Shown: in pieces, positions 58,527 through 60,982 of the stretch
Layout: each line of letters opens with the position of its first letter
Position numbering within the stretch: position 1 is the stretch's first letter
Assembly (NCBI GenBank): GCA_964441025.1
Contig: CAYTXG010000012.1
Span: 1-60,982, forward strand
DNA length: 60,982 nucleotides
Source of the DNA: JAAZIN01 sp964441025
GTDB taxonomy: Bacteria; Bacillota; Dethiobacteria; DTU022
Reading direction: 5' to 3'
Made by a program: the position numbers and the translations under genes
The notes under the pieces: model-generated
What the model was told of the DNA's origin: nothing
The model's database searches: none
The model's input: only the letters and a program-made list of their open reading frames with translations

Positions 58527-59255
58527 TCAGGCCAGGGCGGCGGCGGCTTCGGGAAAAGCGATGCGCCCTGTATAAAGGGCCTGCCCCATGATCACGCCGC
58601 TGACCCGGGGAGCGTAGGGCTTCAGCGCCAGCAGATCCTCCAGCGAAGCGATCCCCCCGGCAACAATCACTTTCAACTTGCTCACTCCCAGAATCTCCTC
58701 CAGCCCCTGCAGATTCGGCCCGCCAAGGGTGCCGTCTTTCTGCGTGTCGGTGTAGATGATCTCGCCTATGCCCCACTGCTCCACCCGGCGCGCCAGCTCA
58801 ACAGCCCTGACTTCCGCCTCCGCAGTCCAACCCCGCACAGCAACCATCCCCTTCCGGGCATCGATGCCGGCAAGTAACCTGTCGCCAAATTCTGCGGCCA
58901 GCCCGGCGGCAAGCGCGGGCTGCTCCACAGCGGCGGTGCCGAGAATAACCCTGGAGGCGCCTGCGTCCAGCGCCTGCCGCACAGCCTCGCGGGAGCGGAT
59001 TCCGCCTCCAACCTGAAAGGGAATGGTGACAGAGCTCCCGATCTCTTCAATCACACCGCTGTGGGCGGATTTCCCGGTAAAGGCTCCGTCCAGATCCACG
59101 ATGTGAAGAAGCTGCGCCCCCAGCTCCTCCCACTGCCGGGCCAACGCCGGCGGATGGTCGCTGTACACAGTTTCGCGGCCGGGATCGCCCTGAAAAAGGC
59201 GGACGCAGCGCCCCCCCTTCAGATCGATAGCCGGTATGGCCAGCACGGCCGGCAC
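58527..59255 (-). CDS. hisA: ProFAR isomerase HisA
   Basis: Isomerase forming PRFAR from ProFAR, a (beta-alpha)8 barrel. The catalytic Asp in AIPAIDLKGG (near 11) and Asp in YTDTQKDGTL (near 169) are present, with phosphate-binding VGGGIRS near 83 and VAGGIAS near 198. Length 242 is normal. GTG 59255 starts it directly after hisB. hisF, which usually follows hisA, is absent: the next gene is hisI after 113 bases. Confidence 0.95.
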   Translation of the reverse strand: MPAVLAIPAIDLKGGRCVRLFQGDPGRETVYSDHPPALARQWEELGAQLLHIVDLDGAFTGKSAHSGVIEEIGSSVTIPFQVGGGIRSREAVRQALDAGASRVILGTAAVEQPALAAGLAAEFGDRLLAGIDARKGMVAVRGWTAEAEVRAVELARRVEQWGIGEIIYTDTQKDGTLGGPNLQGLEEILGVSKLKVIVAGGIASLEDLLALKPYAPRVSGVIMGQALYTGRIAFPEAAAALA

Positions 59256-59846
59256 CTATTCCAGCCTTCCCTTGGTGGAGAGAACGCCGCCGCAACCTTC
59301 GATGATGAGGGAGGCTTCATTAAGGGCGCGCCCCGCCGCCTTGTAGGATGCCTCAATGAGGTGGTGCTTGTTGCGCCCGTGGCTCATCTTCAGATGCAGG
59401 TTCAGGCGCCCTTCGTTGACAAAGGCCCGCCAGAACTCTTCAAAATGTTCCGCCTCCATATTCCCCACCGGCCCGGGGGGCAGCTCCATCTCGTAATGCA
59501 GGTAAGGACGCCCCGACAGATCGGCGGCGGCAATTACAAGTGCATCGTCCATGGGCACCGCGCTGAAGCCGTAACGCCCGATCCCCGATTTATCCCCCAG
59601 CGCCTGGTACAGGGCCTTCCCCAGGCACAGGCCGATATCTTCAACAAGATGATGGGGCTCCACCGCTAGATCGCCTTCGGCCCGGATGCGCAGGTCAAAA
59701 AAACCGTGCCGGCACCAGAGCGCCAGCATATGCTCGAGAAAGGGCAGCCCTGTTTTCAGATCTGCTTCGCCCTTTCCATCGAGCAGCAGCTGCAGCTCAA
59801 CAGCGGTCTCCAAAGTGGAGCGCTTTACACTTGCTTCACGCTTCAT
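59256..59846 (-). CDS. hisB: Imidazoleglycerol-phosphate dehydratase HisB
   Basis: Mn-dependent dehydratase of histidine synthesis. The metal-binding histidine motifs are EPHHLVEDIGLCLGKAL near 63-79 and GRNKHHLIEASYKAAGRAL near 157-175, with FLEHMLALWCRHGFFDL near 36-52. Length 196 is typical of the monofunctional bacterial enzyme. ATG 59846 lies within the end of hisD (11-base overlap). hisA follows with no spacer, so hisH is not in its usual place between them. Confidence 0.95.
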   Translation of the reverse strand: MKREASVKRSTLETAVELQLLLDGKGEADLKTGLPFLEHMLALWCRHGFFDLRIRAEGDLAVEPHHLVEDIGLCLGKALYQALGDKSGIGRYGFSAVPMDDALVIAAADLSGRPYLHYEMELPPGPVGNMEAEHFEEFWRAFVNEGRLNLHLKMSHGRNKHHLIEASYKAAGRALNEASLIIEGCGGVLSTKGRLE

Positions 59847-60982
59847 GATCTTTCCTCCTCAAGGCGACAGCACGGGCATGGCCCTCCAGCCCTTCAGCCC
59901 GCGCCAGCCTCTCGATCTGCGGCGCTGCTCCGGCCAGGGCCGCTGCGCTGTAATATACAAAATGCGTGCTCTTCATGAAATCCTCAACACCCAGTGGAGA
60001 GGCGTAGCGCGCCGCCCCCCCGGTGGGAAGCACATGGTTTGAACCGGCCCAGTAATCGCCCAGGGCCTCGGGGGTGCAGGGGCCGATAAAGACGGCGCCG
60101 GCATTCTCAACGGCATCGAGATGGGGCCAGGGATTGGAGATGTGCAGCTCCAGGTGCTCCGGAGCCAGCTCATTCACCGCCTCCCAGGCCTCCTCAAGGG
60201 AGCCCAGGAGCAGCAGCGCTCCCTGCTCCCGAAGGGATCTCGTTGCAATTTCACGCCGCGGCAGTTCCTCAAGCTGAAGCTGCAGCTCCCGCTCAACATG
60301 CCCGGCCAGATCAGCCGAAATGGTGATCAGAATAGGGCGGGCCAGGACATCATGCTCCGCCTGCGAGAGCAAGTCGGCGGCAATATAGGCCGCGTTGGCC
60401 TTCTCATCGGCCACCACCGCGATCTCACTGGGACCGGCCAGGAGATCGATGCCTACAGTGCCGTACAGCTCTCGTTTGGCCAGGGTGACATAGATATTTC
60501 CGGGGCCTACTATTTTCGGCACTGCAGGGATGGTCCCGGTGCCGCAGGCCAGGGCGGCCACAGCCTGGGCGCCGCCCGCCTTGAAAACAGCGGTGGCGCC
60601 GGCCTCGCGAGCCGCCAGCAGCGTCAGCGGGTGCACCGCCCCCTCCGCACCCGGCGGCGTACAGATATATACCTTTTCTACACCCGCTGCTTTCGCCGGC
60701 AGAACTGTCATCAAAAGGGATGAGGGATAGGCCGCCCGCCCTCCGGGGACATAGGCGCCGGCGGAGCGCAGCGGCCGGAAACGCTGGCCCACCAGGCTGC
60801 CGGGGCCGCTTTCCCACCAGGAGGATCGCAGCTGGCGCCGGTGAAAGCCTTCAATATTCTTTTTTGCCTGCCGCAGCGACTTCACCAGGGCAGGTTCCAC
60901 CCTGCGCGCCGCCTCCTTGAACTCCGCTTCGCTCACCAACAAATTATCGAGCACGGCGCCGTCGTAGAGCGCAGTATACTCC
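59836..60982 (-). CDS. hisD: Histidinol dehydrogenase HisD, 5' partial
   Basis: Zinc-dependent NAD enzyme of the last two steps of histidine synthesis. VPGGRAAYPSSLLMTVLPAKAAGV, KAGGAQAVAALACGT, GPGNIYVTLAKREL, GPSEIAV, the catalytic pair in APEHLEL and HFVYYS near the end are all present. The frame continues to the right edge: codons 60981-60955 read EYTALYDGA, the expected region before the first in-window start codon (GTG 60954). So the true start and roughly 45 residues lie outside the window. hisG probably lies further upstream; this is inferred. Confidence 0.95.
   Translation of the reverse strand, partial: EYTALYDGAVLDNLLVSEAEFKEAARRVEPALVKSLRQAKKNIEGFHRRQLRSSWWESGPGSLVGQRFRPLRSAGAYVPGGRAAYPSSLLMTVLPAKAAGVEKVYICTPPGAEGAVHPLTLLAAREAGATAVFKAGGAQAVAALACGTGTIPAVPKIVGPGNIYVTLAKRELYGTVGIDLLAGPSEIAVVADEKANAAYIAADLLSQAEHDVLARPILITISADLAGHVERELQLQLEELPRREIATRSLREQGALLLLGSLEEAWEAVNELAPEHLELHISNPWPHLDAVENAGAVFIGPCTPEALGDYWAGSNHVLPTGGAARYASPLGVEDFMKSTHFVYYSAAALAGAAPQIERLARAEGLEGHARAVALRRKDHEA

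Noticed and set aside
58414..58776. N-terminal extension of hisI to 254 codons
   Set aside because: The extra part overlaps hisA in another frame and has no HisI or HisE features; ATG 58413 has a good ribosome site.
1..60982. tRNA, rRNA, transposase or prophage genes
   Set aside because: None was recognised on either strand; the palindromic elements carry no coding sequence.

Overview
The window comes from a G+C-rich, endospore-forming Firmicute, most likely an anaerobic Clostridia-class organism of the Peptococcaceae/Thermoanaerobacterales type. The evidence is gene order and content: spoIIGA-sigE-sigG beside ftsZ, a Bacillus-like ylo block, a SpoIIM-like protein, a T-box in front of ileS, and an oxygen-sensitive class III ribonucleotide reductase as the only reductase in view. 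The taxonomic placement is inference. Almost every gene lies on the minus strand, so the text below reads from high to low coordinates, in the direction of transcription. Many genes start with GTG or TTG, and ATGA/TGATG-type overlaps are common.

Region by region. 60982-57212: a histidine operon hisD(partial)-hisB-hisA-hisI plus a PHP histidinol-phosphatase; hisH and hisF are not in their usual slots. 57104-49194: secD-secF-lapA-like-recJ-relA/spoT-dtd, a conserved Firmicute block. 49007-45930: one 1025-codon ORF that fuses a complete histidyl-tRNA synthetase to a complete aspartyl-tRNA synthetase; this is the most unusual object in the window. It is followed by a probable 6S RNA and mgtE. 43502-26516: a full division and cell wall (dcw) cluster, mraZ-rsmH-ftsL-pbp(PASTA)-murE-murF-mraY-murD-ftsW-murG-murB-murA-ftsQ-ftsA-ftsZ. 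26322-23284: the sporulation module spoIIGA-sigE-sigG, a small unlisted membrane ORF and a ylmC-like gene. 23036-15890: an NrdR-controlled promoter followed by nrdR-nrdD-nrdG running without a clear break into pgeF, an orphan HlyD-like adaptor, ylmE/yggS, yggT, a stand-alone S4 protein and divIVA; sepF is absent. 15824-9085: T-box-ileS, a DUF5665-like membrane protein, a DksA/TraR-type protein, lspA, lgt and an RluD-type pseudouridine synthase. 8694-620: the ylo block, with rqcH on the plus strand and, on the minus strand, a Ca2+-type P-ATPase, yicC, remA, gmk, rpoZ and coaBC. A plus-strand spoIIM-like gene converges on coaBC.

The genes combine envelope growth and division (dcw, divIVA, lspA/lgt, murein editing), the switch to sporulation (asymmetric septum components, then sigma E and sigma G), DNA precursor supply (NrdR/NrdD/NrdG) and translation with the stringent response (IleRS, HisRS-AspRS, Dtd, RelA, RqcH). 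Several control sites can be read directly: the MraZ repeat operator, paired NrdR boxes on a sigma-A promoter, an ileS T-box with terminator, a Spo0A-like spoIIG promoter and a 6S RNA promoter. A family of short palindromic elements sits at or next to stop codons.

No tRNA, rRNA, CRISPR array, intact transposase or prophage was seen.
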